50,427 nucleotides of DNA from an uncultured Lachnospiraceae bacterium (GTDB lineage Bacteria > Bacillota > Clostridia > Lachnospirales > Lachnospiraceae). Below, piece by piece: positions 15,819 through 23,647 of the stretch (the stretch's first letter is position 1; each line of letters begins with the position of its first letter). Under the pieces are notes generated by a model, which was not told the DNA's origin, searched no databases, and saw only the letters and a program-made list of their open reading frames with translations. The stretch spans positions 1 through 50,427 of the forward strand of contig CACXFB010000074.1 of the NCBI GenBank assembly GCA_902766825.1, written 5' to 3'. The translations under genes and the position numbers were made by a program.

Positions 15819-17045
15819 TTGAAGATTTATGACGAGCTTGTTGCAAGAGGACTTATTGCACAGGTAACAGACGAAAAAGAAATAAAAGAATTAGTTAACG
15901 AAGGTAAGGCAACTTTTTATATAGGATTTGACCCTACAGCAGATTCACTTCATGTAGGACATTTCATGGCACTTTGTCTTATGAAGAGACTTCAGATGGC
16001 AGGTAACAAGCCTATAGTTCTTATAGGCGGAGGAACAGGTTATATCGGCGATCCTACAGGACGTTCGGATTTAAGACAGATGCTGACACCGGAGATTATA
16101 CAGCATAACTGTGACTGCTTTAAGAAGCAGATGGAGAACTTTATCGAGTTCGGTGAAGACAAGGCAATTATGGTTAACAATGCAGACTGGATTTTGGATC
16201 TTAACTACATTGATGTGCTTCGCGAAATCGGACCTCATTTTTCAGTTAATAACATGCTTAGAGCAGAGTGCTACAAGCAGAGAATGGAAAAGGGATTATC
16301 ATTCCTTGAGTTTAACTATATGATAATGCAGTCATATGACTTTTATCATCTTTTCAATGAATACGGATGTAATATGCAGTTTGGTGGAGATGACCAGTGG
16401 TCTAACATGCTTGGCGGTACTGAGCTTATCAGAAAGAAGCTTGGTAAAGACGCTTATGCCATGACAATAACACTTCTTCTTAACTCAGAAGGAAAGAAGA
16501 TGGGTAAGACTGCTAAGGGAGCTGTATGGCTTGATCCTAATAAGACATCACCATTTGAGTTCTTCCAGTATTGGAGAAATGTTGCTGATGCAGATGTTCT
16601 TAAATGTATTAGAATGCTTACATTCCTTCCTCTTGAAGAGATTGATAAGATGGATGCATGGGAGGGCAGCCAGCTTAACGAAGCTAAGGAGATTCTTGCA
16701 TATGAGCTTACAAAGCTTGTTCATGGACAGGAGGAAGCTGAGAAAGCAAAGACAGCTTCACATGCGCTTTTTGCAGGCGGTGCTGATGATTCCAATATGC
16801 CACAGGCAGCACTTAGCGAAGCTGATTTTACAGATGGTAATATAGGAATACTTGACCTTCTCGTTAAGGCAGGTCTTGCGCCTACAAAGAGTGAAGCAAG
16901 ACGTCTTGTAACACAGGGTGGAGTAAGTGTTGATGAAGTTAAGATTGATGCCATCGACAAGAGCTTCACTAAAGATGAAGTCGCAGCAGGACTTAAGGTT
17001 CGTAAGGGTAAAAAGGTTTATAAGAGAGTTGTTTTGGAGCAGTAA
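15819..17045 (+). CDS. tyrS: tyrosyl-tRNA synthetase
   Basis: The enzyme charges tRNA-Tyr with tyrosine. Its 408 residues match bacterial TyrS. The class I signature HVGH is at 45-48 and the second signature KMGKT (variant of KMSKS) at about 229. Tyrosine-pocket motifs include QSYDFYHLF and [10 protein letters not shown]. The C-terminal S4 RNA-binding domain covers about 345-408. The start is TTG at 15819, supported by AGGAGG 8 bases upstream; no ATG fits. The 80-bp upstream gap holds no T-box leader. The stop overlaps the next start by one base (TAATG), so the HAD phosphatase is translationally coupled. Confidence 0.98.
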   Translation: MKIYDELVARGLIAQVTDEKEIKELVNEGKATFYIGFDPTADSLHVGHFMALCLMKRLQMAGNKPIVLIGGGTGYIGDPTGRSDLRQMLTPEIIQHNCDCFKKQMENFIEFGEDKAIMVNNADWILDLNYIDVLREIGPHFSVNNMLRAECYKQRMEKGLSFLEFNYMIMQSYDFYHLFNEYGCNMQFGGDDQWSNMLGGTELIRKKLGKDAYAMTITLLLNSEGKKMGKTAKGAVWLDPNKTSPFEFFQYWRNVADADVLKCIRMLTFLPLEEIDKMDAWEGSQLNEAKEILAYELTKLVHGQEEAEKAKTASHALFAGGADDSNMPQAALSEADFTDGNIGILDLLVKAGLAPTKSEARRLVTQGGVSVDEVKIDAIDKSFTKDEVAAGLKVRKGKKVYKRVVLEQ

Positions 17046-17773
17046 TGAACAAATATAAGAATATTACATTTATTCGAGATATATATGAGAGAGAGAACAA
17101 CAGCACCGAGTTTTTTAATTTGGTGCTGTTTGACCTTGATGGGACAATAATTGACTCAGGCAGAGGAATAATGAATACTCTTGAATATGTTTTTGAAACT
17201 ATGCAAAGACAGTGCCCGGACAGGGATACATTAAGAAAGTTTATCGGACCGCCTCTTGTGTGGTCGTTTAAGAACCTTTGCGGGTTTGATGATGAAGCAA
17301 CACGCGAAGGTGTGGCAATATACAGAGAGCATTATCCAAAGGGAGAAATGTATAATAACGACGTCTATGACGGTGTAAAAGAGCTTATTAAATTCATAAA
17401 GGAGCAGGGCGCGGTGCTTGAGGTTGCAACTTCAAAGCCGGAGCCTTTTGCCAAGAAGATAATTGAGCATATCGGTCTAACTGAATATTTTGATGCTGTT
17501 ATAGGAAGCGGTATGGATAATACAAGATCAACAAAGTCAGAGGTTGTGGCATATGCCCTTAAGACAGGTAAAGATATTTTAAAAAATGACACAACGATTG
17601 TTAATCCGCTGATGATAGGGGACAGACATCATGATATTGACGGTGCACATGAGAATAATATTAAATGTGCGGCAGTGCTTAGCGGATATGGTAATACACA
17701 GGAGTTTGAAAAAGCGGGTGCGGATTATATATTATCCGACATGAGAGATAAACGGTGGTTTGCAGGCGTATAG
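17045..17773 (+). CDS. HAD-family phosphatase, phosphoglycolate phosphatase-like
   Basis: The protein has 242 residues. HAD motif I is LFDLDGTIIDSG at about 28-39; motif II is EVATSKP at about 127-133; the Lys before motif IV is in TRSTKSEVV; and motif IV is MIGDRHHDIDGA near 190-201. The cap is of the Gph type. It probably dephosphorylates small phosphoesters; substrate not determinable. About 25 residues precede the HAD core, more than usual. GGAG inside the end of tyrS is the likely ribosome site for the overlapping ATG. Confidence 0.9.
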   Translation: MNKYKNITFIRDIYERENNSTEFFNLVLFDLDGTIIDSGRGIMNTLEYVFETMQRQCPDRDTLRKFIGPPLVWSFKNLCGFDDEATREGVAIYREHYPKGEMYNNDVYDGVKELIKFIKEQGAVLEVATSKPEPFAKKIIEHIGLTEYFDAVIGSGMDNTRSTKSEVVAYALKTGKDILKNDTTIVNPLMIGDRHHDIDGAHENNIKCAAVLSGYGNTQEFEKAGADYILSDMRDKRWFAGV

Positions 17774-17806
17774 AGATAACGTATGTGAATCGCGAGGAGG
17801 ACGGTT

Positions 17807-18796
17807 GTGACAGACGAAGAGATAAAGCAGCGCATAGCTAACAGGCGGCTGGAAAAGAAGAAGCAGCAAAGGGCAAGACACAGGCGAAAGATTTATATAA
17901 GACGCGGTGTTGCGATTGCGGTAGTTTTGCTGGTGGTATGTCTTATTGTGAAAGGCATGTCTATGGTTGTTGCCGGAATAAAGAATCATTTTTCAGGTGA
18001 CGGAAAGACTGTAACTGAAGAAGTTGCACAGGTTGATTACGATGGTATAGACCTTGATGAATATCTTATTAAGGCATCAAAGATTAATATTGACGACATA
18101 GTTATTGATGAGGAGGATGAGGTTGGTAATAAACTTCTTGATTATGTGGATGACTATCCGAAAGTAAAGATTATTTTAGCGGACAGAAGTTCATATCCGG
18201 ATGAAATTGTATCCATGCTTTTTAACAATATGGAGACAATTGATTTTGTGCTCGATTATCCTGAGTGTCATAATATTGATTATGATATTGAAGTGGATGA
18301 GCCACAAGACGGGCAGATCATTCACTACATGCAATGGGATAAAAGATGGGGCTATAAAGCTTACGGTGACAGCATAATTGCTGTTGGCGGATGCGGACCT
18401 ACATCACTTGCAATGGTAGCTACATCATTGCTGAAAGACACAATGTATACGCCGGATTATATTGCAAAGTTCAGTGAGGAAAACGGATACAGAATAAGTG
18501 TCGGAACCGACTGGAGACTTATGAGCGAGGGCGCAGCGATACTTGGACTTCAATCACAGACAGTCAATCTTGATGAGGTTCCGCTTAAAAATGAGCTTGA
18601 GAGCGGACATCCTGTTATATGCAGTATGGGACCGGGAGACTTTACACGTCAGGGACATTTCATAGTCATGACAGATTATAGCGACGGGCTGATTACAATT
18701 AACGACCCTTTCAGTTACAGTAACTCTGAGAAGAAATGGAAGTTTGATGATATAAAAAGCCAGATTAAAAATATGTGGGCATTTACGGTGGAATAA
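17807..18796 (+). CDS. membrane-anchored C39-like cysteine peptidase
   Basis: The protein has 329 residues. The start is GTG at 17807 with GAGGAGG upstream. A basic cytoplasmic tail (1-33) is followed by one membrane helix (about 34-57), a linker, and an extracellular C39_2-type papain-like domain (about 165-329). The catalytic Cys196 lies in AVGGCGPTSLAM, His284 in RQGHFIVM, and an Asn299-Asp300 pair in ITINDPF. These proteins are thought to cleave peptide or cell-surface substrates; no target is evident. It follows the HAD gene by 33 bp. Its stop codon lies inside a terminator hairpin. Confidence 0.85.
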   Translation: MTDEEIKQRIANRRLEKKKQQRARHRRKIYIRRGVAIAVVLLVVCLIVKGMSMVVAGIKNHFSGDGKTVTEEVAQVDYDGIDLDEYLIKASKINIDDIVIDEEDEVGNKLLDYVDDYPKVKIILADRSSYPDEIVSMLFNNMETIDFVLDYPECHNIDYDIEVDEPQDGQIIHYMQWDKRWGYKAYGDSIIAVGGCGPTSLAMVATSLLKDTMYTPDYIAKFSEENGYRISVGTDWRLMSEGAAILGLQSQTVNLDEVPLKNELESGHPVICSMGPGDFTRQGHFIVMTDYSDGLITINDPFSYSNSEKKWKFDDIKSQIKNMWAFTVE

Positions 18797-18818
18797 CATC
18801 CACTGTAAATGCCTTTTT
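18778..18818 (+). terminator. terminator overlapping the C39-like peptidase stop codon
   Basis: A 15-bp stem pairs 18778-18792 with 18799-18813 with one wobble, followed by five T residues. The last four codons and the stop of the peptidase gene are in the left arm and loop. It lies just before the convergent amidase gene. Confidence 0.85.
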
Positions 18819-18821
18819 GTG

Positions 18822-19607
18822 TTAAGGAGTCCTAATGTAGGCTGAATATACATAGCCTACAATTCCTTGAGTAAAACTTCCGTTATACAGACTGTCTTCA
18901 TCAGGAACAGGGAAATTAACAATTAGCCAGTCGCCGGTTCTGCCAAGGACAAGTACTTTTGAATTATCGGGCAGACGGTAGATGACGGGTGCGGACATAT
19001 CCGGACGGCTCCTTAGATTGAGAGTGGAGCCATTTACATCAACAGAAGCAACGTATGGAGCAAAGACGTTGTCGTTAAAAGGAATGCCAAAGTAGATTGT
19101 AAGACTTTGTACGATGTTCTTAGCTATGTTATAAAGGTTATTCTTAATCCATAAAGCATCGGACAGATTATCGTGATAGGCGGTTTCAATCAGAACGGCA
19201 GGTGCTTTTGTGAGGTTGAGTTCGCTTAGTTCTGAAGTTGCAATGGCATTAACAAGGTTTGGCGTGGGTGATATTTTTCTGAAGTTGTCGGCAATTATCT
19301 CGGCGGCCCTGGCACCTTTGCTACTGCCGGTGCGGTAATATACATCTGTTCCGCGAAGAGTTCCTGCCATGGATGGGGCAGAAGCGTTGGAGTGAAGGGC
19401 GAGGTGAAGGTCATAGTTGCCACTGTTGGATTCATTTATAGAAGTCCGAAGATTGGTATCAATGTTGTTGCGCTTATATTGGATGCCGTTAGCTATAAGA
19501 AGAGGCTCCATGTAATCGGCAATACGGTTCATGTAAAACTGCTCGTTGCCTCCGCCGGCATATTCGTTAAAGGGCTGGAGGGAAGGACTAAGAAATAAAA
19601 AAGGCAT
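18822..19607 (-). CDS. N-acetylmuramoyl-L-alanine amidase with SH3-like domain
   Basis: The protein has 261 residues. Residues 5-175 are an Amidase_3-type domain, with SPSLQPFNEY, GGGNEQFYMNRIADYM, LALHSNAS (zinc His) and the catalytic Glu in LIETAYHDN. The N-terminal zinc His of classic Amidase_3 is replaced by the SPSLQ motif, which I recall as characteristic of a clostridial branch. Residues about 185-261 are a bacterial SH3 domain (STLNLRSRPDMSAPV, DWLIVNF). No signal peptide is seen. It would cut the bond between muramic acid and the stem peptide. The ATG lies in the stem of the terminator hairpin after the glycerate kinase gene; the only ribosome-site candidate, AAAGAG, is in its loop. 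Confidence 0.85.
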   Translation of the reverse strand: MPFLFLSPSLQPFNEYAGGGNEQFYMNRIADYMEPLLIANGIQYKRNNIDTNLRTSINESNSGNYDLHLALHSNASAPSMAGTLRGTDVYYRTGSSKGARAAEIIADNFRKISPTPNLVNAIATSELSELNLTKAPAVLIETAYHDNLSDALWIKNNLYNIAKNIVQSLTIYFGIPFNDNVFAPYVASVDVNGSTLNLRSRPDMSAPVIYRLPDNSKVLVLGRTGDWLIVNFPVPDEDSLYNGSFTQGIVGYVYSAYIRTP

Positions 19608-19640
19608 AGTATAAACTCTTTTTGTTTTATACTATGCCTT
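19597..19640 (-). terminator. terminator of glycerate kinase that encloses the amidase start codon
   Basis: A perfect 15-bp inverted repeat (19601-19615 with 19626-19640) is followed on the minus strand by a run of six U. The amidase ATG (19607-19605) lies in the 3' arm and the weak AAAGAG ribosome site is in the 10-nt loop. The same RNA could terminate transcription or hide the amidase start. Confidence 0.8.
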
Positions 19641-19658
19641 AAGTGTCATTATGTTACA

Positions 19659-20798
19659 TTATATTGGACAATATCTTGACAATATCAGTCTTGTTATGGC
19701 GTTGCGTAGGTTGGTAGCACAATGAAGTTTGGATTCTTCATACTGCATATAAGTCGGTGTGATGGGAACCACAGAGCTTATTCCGGCTTTTGCGATTGTC
19801 TCAAAATCCAGTTTGTTGGTGCCGACAACTGCAACAACAGGAGTGTGAAGACCAAGCTGTTTTACTCTTGAGGCTATGCCATATACGGTTTTACCGCGAA
19901 GACTTCGATAATCAAGGCAGCCCTCACCTGTTATAATCATGTCTGAATTCTGACACAGTTCATCAAAATTCATGATGTCGAGCATATAGTTAATTCCGGA
20001 ACCAAGGTTTGCATTAAATACAGCAAGCAGCATTGCGCCGAGTCCGCCACAGGCACCGCTTCCATTGATGCCGGATACATCTTTGCCAAGCTCTGATTTT
20101 AATATACTGTCAAGATGTACAAGGTTGCGGTCTAACATTGCAACCATATTAATGTCAGCACCCTTTTGAGGAGAGTATATACTTGCTGTTCCGTTAGGAC
20201 CGTGCATGAGACTTAAAATATCACACATTGCACCGATGGTACATCCTTCAATCAGTTTGTCACATTCGCTGGTGTCTATCTTTGTTACGTGATTCAAAGT
20301 AGCACCGACAGGTGTGAACAGGTTGTCAAATTCATCATAAAATCTTACACCGAGTGCGGTAGCAAAACCGGCACCGCCATCGTTAGAACAACTTCCGCCA
20401 AGTGCAAGAATTATATTTTTATAACCGCGGGATATTGCATCTTTAACTATAACACCTATGCCATATGTAGATGCCTTAGATGGATCAAGACGTCCATAGG
20501 CAAGAGCCAATCCGACAGCCTGTGCTGATTCTATAATGGCAGTATTGCCATCAGGGTGGACAGCATACCTTGCTTTAACCGGATCGTTGAATGGCCCAAG
20601 TGTATTAACTTCTATAGTGTCCCAGTGAAGCACGTCACGTATACAGTCTATTGTGCCGGCTGAACCATCGGCAATCGGTAACGACAAAACTTCACATTCG
20701 GGGAATAATTTGCGTATCTCTGAGGAAATAATAGAAGCTACTTCGGAGGATGACATGAATCCCTTAAAAGAGTCGGGAATAACAATACATTTTTTCAA
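19659..20798 (-). CDS. glxK: glycerate kinase
   Basis: The enzyme phosphorylates D-glycerate, feeding it into glycolysis. The 379 residues match the glycerate kinase type 1 family (GarK/GlxK). Motifs seen are IPDSFKGFMSSSE at the N-terminus, PIADGSAGTIDC, LALGGSCSNDGGAGFATALG, GACGGLGAML and ITGEGCLDYRSLRGKTVYG. The start is TTG at 20798 with AGGAGG 7 bases upstream. A good promoter and an 8-bp-arm inverted repeat precede it, so it probably has its own regulator. A terminator follows. The choice of product position (2- or 3-phosphoglycerate) cannot be read from sequence. Confidence 0.95.
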   Translation of the reverse strand: MKKCIVIPDSFKGFMSSSEVASIISSEIRKLFPECEVLSLPIADGSAGTIDCIRDVLHWDTIEVNTLGPFNDPVKARYAVHPDGNTAIIESAQAVGLALAYGRLDPSKASTYGIGVIVKDAISRGYKNIILALGGSCSNDGGAGFATALGVRFYDEFDNLFTPVGATLNHVTKIDTSECDKLIEGCTIGAMCDILSLMHGPNGTASIYSPQKGADINMVAMLDRNLVHLDSILKSELGKDVSGINGSGACGGLGAMLLAVFNANLGSGINYMLDIMNFDELCQNSDMIITGEGCLDYRSLRGKTVYGIASRVKQLGLHTPVVAVVGTNKLDFETIAKAGISSVVPITPTYMQYEESKLHCATNLRNAITRLILSRYCPI

Positions 20799-20824
20799 TG
20801 GGAAACCTCCTTGTTTACGTACTA

Positions 20825-20879
20825 AAAGTGAAAACCATTCACTTTAGTTCAGTATACTTTATTATTGGTATTTTTACAA
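20825..20879 (-). promoter_or_regulatory. glycerate kinase promoter with operator-like palindrome
   Basis: On the minus strand, TTGTAA (20879-20874), a 17-bp spacer and TATACT (20856-20851). The inverted repeat AAAGTGAA/TTCACTTT (20825-20832 and 20838-20845) lies across the expected transcription start, a typical repressor position. The regulator is not in this window. Confidence 0.55.
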
Positions 20880-20926
20880 GATTTTGCGCTATAAAGCACG
20901 GTGTGTTTTTATAAAAAAATTATAAA

Positions 20927-20955
20927 TTGAAAAGTTTTGAAAAATATAGTAATAT
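20927..20955 (+). promoter_or_regulatory. promoter for the zinc-ribbon/MORN protein gene
   Basis: TTGAAA at 20927-20932, a 17-bp spacer and TAATAT at 20950-20955, about 75 bp before the TTG start codon. Confidence 0.4.
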
Positions 20956-21028
20956 GAAAGTGGGTATGCATGTTATGCAAATGTTTTGAGATATATTTGG
21001 GCAAACACATCATAAGGAGGATACAAAT

Positions 21029-22969
21029 TTGATTTGTAAAAACTGTGGCACTACGTTGCCGGATATAGCAAAGTTTTGTTTTATTTGTGGTAAAACAATT
21101 ACTCCGCTAGATGATAACTCAGATGAAAAGAACATTGACGATAATGCAGATAGCGATGCGGTCAGCACAGAGAATAATGATTCTGCAGATGAACACTCAG
21201 CTGATAAAGAGCGTGAAGATGTAGCTGAGAGTGAAGCTAAAGAAGAACAGGAATCTGCACCTAAAGAAGTTGATGGTGAAGAAAATGTAGAAGAAGAGGC
21301 AGATGAAGTCGTTGAAGATAATGTTGCCAATGAAGAAGCTGTAGCAGAGCAGACAACGGAAACTGGAACTTCACAAAGTGATTCTTCAGAAGATAATAAA
21401 GATTCTAAAGAATCTAACGATTCTAAAGAAGATAAATCGTCGAATGATAAAAAAGATTCTGCGACTCAGGATGACGAAGAAAAAGAGGAAGAAAAGAAAG
21501 ATACCAATACGGGCGGATACCGTATTATGGTTAATCCTGATTATGTTCCTCCGGAAATTCCGGAAGAAAAGCCTTTGTTTGTTGAACACATAGATTATCA
21601 GTCTATCTATGCAAAAAAGGCTGAAAAGATAGAAAAGATATTGTTGCGTGTGGGTACTGTTGTAGGTATTCTGGCAGTAGCGGCAGGTATAGGTTTTGCC
21701 GGATATAAGTTATATAATTCGCATCAGTTTAATTCTGTTATGGATACTGCAAGGAATCAGTATAATGCCGGTAACTATGAACAGGCAATAACAACTCTTA
21801 ACGATGCAAAGCAGATGAAGGGCGCTGACGAGAATGAAGTTGTTTCTTTACTTGCTGATGTATATGTTGATATGGATGACTATGATACTGCAATGCAGGA
21901 GATACTTAAGGTATATAACCAGACAGGTGATGCGGATCTTTATAAGAAGTATCAGTCAATTAAGGAAGATGCCGATGCTTACAATTTTGATGAAGAAGAT
22001 ATTGTTTATAAGGATGAGGGAAGCGATGAATTCCAGGAATTAATCAGTCAGGCACGTGAGCTGGTTAGCAGTGGGGATTATGATGGTGCAATTGAGAAGT
22101 GTAAAGAAGCCGGAAAGATGGATGATACACTTGAGGCTGTATATCTGGTTTATGCTTCAGCATATGCAAAGAAAAATGATTATGAAATGGCAGTTACAAT
22201 TCTCGATAAAGGTATAACTATTCTTAATGAAAAAGCAGGAAAGAGTGTGTCTGATGATTACAACAAGCTGCTTAAAAAGTACAAGAGTGTCGGAGAACGT
22301 CTTGAGGAGTATGCAGATTTAATGAATAATCTGTATAAATCCATGGATGAAGTATTTGCCATTAGTTCGGTAAAGAATGCCATTGATATTTTGACAGGTG
22401 ATGATTTTTCTGATGCATCAGCAATTTCTGAGGTTACATACTATACTGAAGAAAACGGATTTATAAACAGTATAAGCGCCGGAAAGGGATTGGCTGTATA
22501 TAAGAACGGATATGTTTACTACGGAGAGTTTAAGAACGGCAAGAGAGAAGGAAATGGTGTTCTTATGGCCGCAAGTAATGAAGATGACAACATTAAGTAC
22601 AATTTGTACAAGGGAGAATGGAGTAATGATCTTCCTGAAGGAAAAGGTTCGATAATCTATGTTGAGAATTTCTCTACAGATGATATGGCAATGAGTGCAA
22701 CTGCAGGTACATTTAAAGCCGGATATGAGGATGGCAAAATGAGCAGAAACAAGACTGTTGCGGGAACCAAGTGGGGAACCATGGAGTATTCTGTTAAACA
22801 GGGAGTGCCTGTTCCGCTTAGGGATTATAAAGGCCAAATTGTTACCAACAAAGATGGTAAAGAAGTGTTAGGATATCATTATTTCAATGACAAACAGACA
22901 CATGTTGTTACCATAGTTGAAGGTTCACTCTTTGGAGTTGAAGGTTTAGGACTAAGTATGACACAGTAA
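21029..22969 (+). CDS. zinc-ribbon, TPR and MORN-repeat membrane protein
   Basis: The protein has 646 residues. The start is TTG at 21029 after AAGGAGG. Residues 3-21 form a zinc ribbon (CKNCG, CFICG). Residues about 30-165 are an extremely acidic Asp/Glu/Ser linker. One membrane helix lies at about 204-225. TPR-like helices (about 235-430) include YNAGNYEQAITTLNDAKQ and SSGDYDGAIEKCKEAG. The C-terminal part has MORN-like repeats (YYGEFKNGKREGNGVL, YKGEWSNDLPEGKGSIIY). With the ribbon inside, the TPR and MORN regions would face outside. Function unknown; a surface scaffold or envelope sensor is plausible. The acidic linker is low-complexity and likely disordered. Confidence 0.75.
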   Translation: MICKNCGTTLPDIAKFCFICGKTITPLDDNSDEKNIDDNADSDAVSTENNDSADEHSADKEREDVAESEAKEEQESAPKEVDGEENVEEEADEVVEDNVANEEAVAEQTTETGTSQSDSSEDNKDSKESNDSKEDKSSNDKKDSATQDDEEKEEEKKDTNTGGYRIMVNPDYVPPEIPEEKPLFVEHIDYQSIYAKKAEKIEKILLRVGTVVGILAVAAGIGFAGYKLYNSHQFNSVMDTARNQYNAGNYEQAITTLNDAKQMKGADENEVVSLLADVYVDMDDYDTAMQEILKVYNQTGDADLYKKYQSIKEDADAYNFDEEDIVYKDEGSDEFQELISQARELVSSGDYDGAIEKCKEAGKMDDTLEAVYLVYASAYAKKNDYEMAVTILDKGITILNEKAGKSVSDDYNKLLKKYKSVGERLEEYADLMNNLYKSMDEVFAISSVKNAIDILTGDDFSDASAISEVTYYTEENGFINSISAGKGLAVYKNGYVYYGEFKNGKREGNGVLMAASNEDDNIKYNLYKGEWSNDLPEGKGSIIYVENFSTDDMAMSATAGTFKAGYEDGKMSRNKTVAGTKWGTMEYSVKQGVPVPLRDYKGQIVTNKDGKEVLGYHYFNDKQTHVVTIVEGSLFGVEGLGLSMTQ

Positions 22970-22993
22970 AGTGTTAAGATATGTTTTTATAAT

Positions 22994-23027
22994 AAAGGAT
23001 AGCCCGTCACTTTAGGGGCTATCCTTT
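22994..23027 (+). terminator. likely terminator between the MORN protein gene and pth
   Basis: A perfect 12-bp stem pairs 22994-23005 with 23016-23027. The T run after it is short, so strength is uncertain. Confidence 0.55.
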
Positions 23028-23071
23028 GCGTTATATGAGAAAAAACTGTTTTTAAGGAAGGATAAATAAAA

Positions 23072-23647
23072 ATGTATATTATAGTTGGACTCGGTAATCC
23101 GGGAAGCAAATATGCGGATACAAGACACAATGTCGGATATAACAGTGCCATGTGTCTTGCAAAGAACTACAATATTTCTATAGATTTTTCTAAACATGAT
23201 GCAATGTGTGGCAAGGGTGTTATTGAGGCAAACAAGGTTATTATTGCAATGCCGATAACGTATATGAATCTTAGCGGAGTAAGTGTCAGCAAACTTATGA
23301 ATTATTACAAAGCCGACAGGGATGAACTGATAGTGATTTATGATGACATAAGTTTGGAACCGGGGCAGCTTAGGATAAGAAAAAAAGGCAGTGCCGGAGG
23401 TCATAACGGAATAAAGAATATAATACAGATGCTTGGCAGTGATGAATTTACCCGCATAAAAGTCGGTGTGGGAAGCAAGCCTAAAGGATGGGACCTTGCA
23501 GATTATGTTCTTGGACATTTCTCAAAAGAAGAGGAGCCTGTCATGAATGAGGCATTTGAACAGGCAGCAAATGCATGTGTTGACATTATGAACAACGGGG
23601 CAGATTATGCAATGAATAAGTATAATGCAAAGGCGAGTGGTAAATGA
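23072..23647 (+). CDS. pth: peptidyl-tRNA hydrolase
   Basis: The enzyme releases tRNA from prematurely dropped peptidyl-tRNA. It has 191 residues, the usual size. It shows GLGNPGSKYADTRHNVGY at residues 6-23 with the catalytic His19, MNLSG with its Asn near 67, DDISLEPGQLRIRKKGSAGGHNGI with the catalytic Asp, and FTRIKVGVG. AAGGAAGG precedes the ATG. The stop overlaps the mfd start (ATGA). Pth-Mfd coupling is common in Firmicutes. Confidence 0.98.
   Translation: MYIIVGLGNPGSKYADTRHNVGYNSAMCLAKNYNISIDFSKHDAMCGKGVIEANKVIIAMPITYMNLSGVSVSKLMNYYKADRDELIVIYDDISLEPGQLRIRKKGSAGGHNGIKNIIQMLGSDEFTRIKVGVGSKPKGWDLADYVLGHFSKEEEPVMNEAFEQAANACVDIMNNGADYAMNKYNAKASGK

Noticed and set aside
18822-19607. Amidase as an inactive relic because the first zinc His is missing
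   Set aside because: The SPSLQ N-terminus is a feature I recall from a clostridial branch of the family, and the His and Glu motifs further on are intact.
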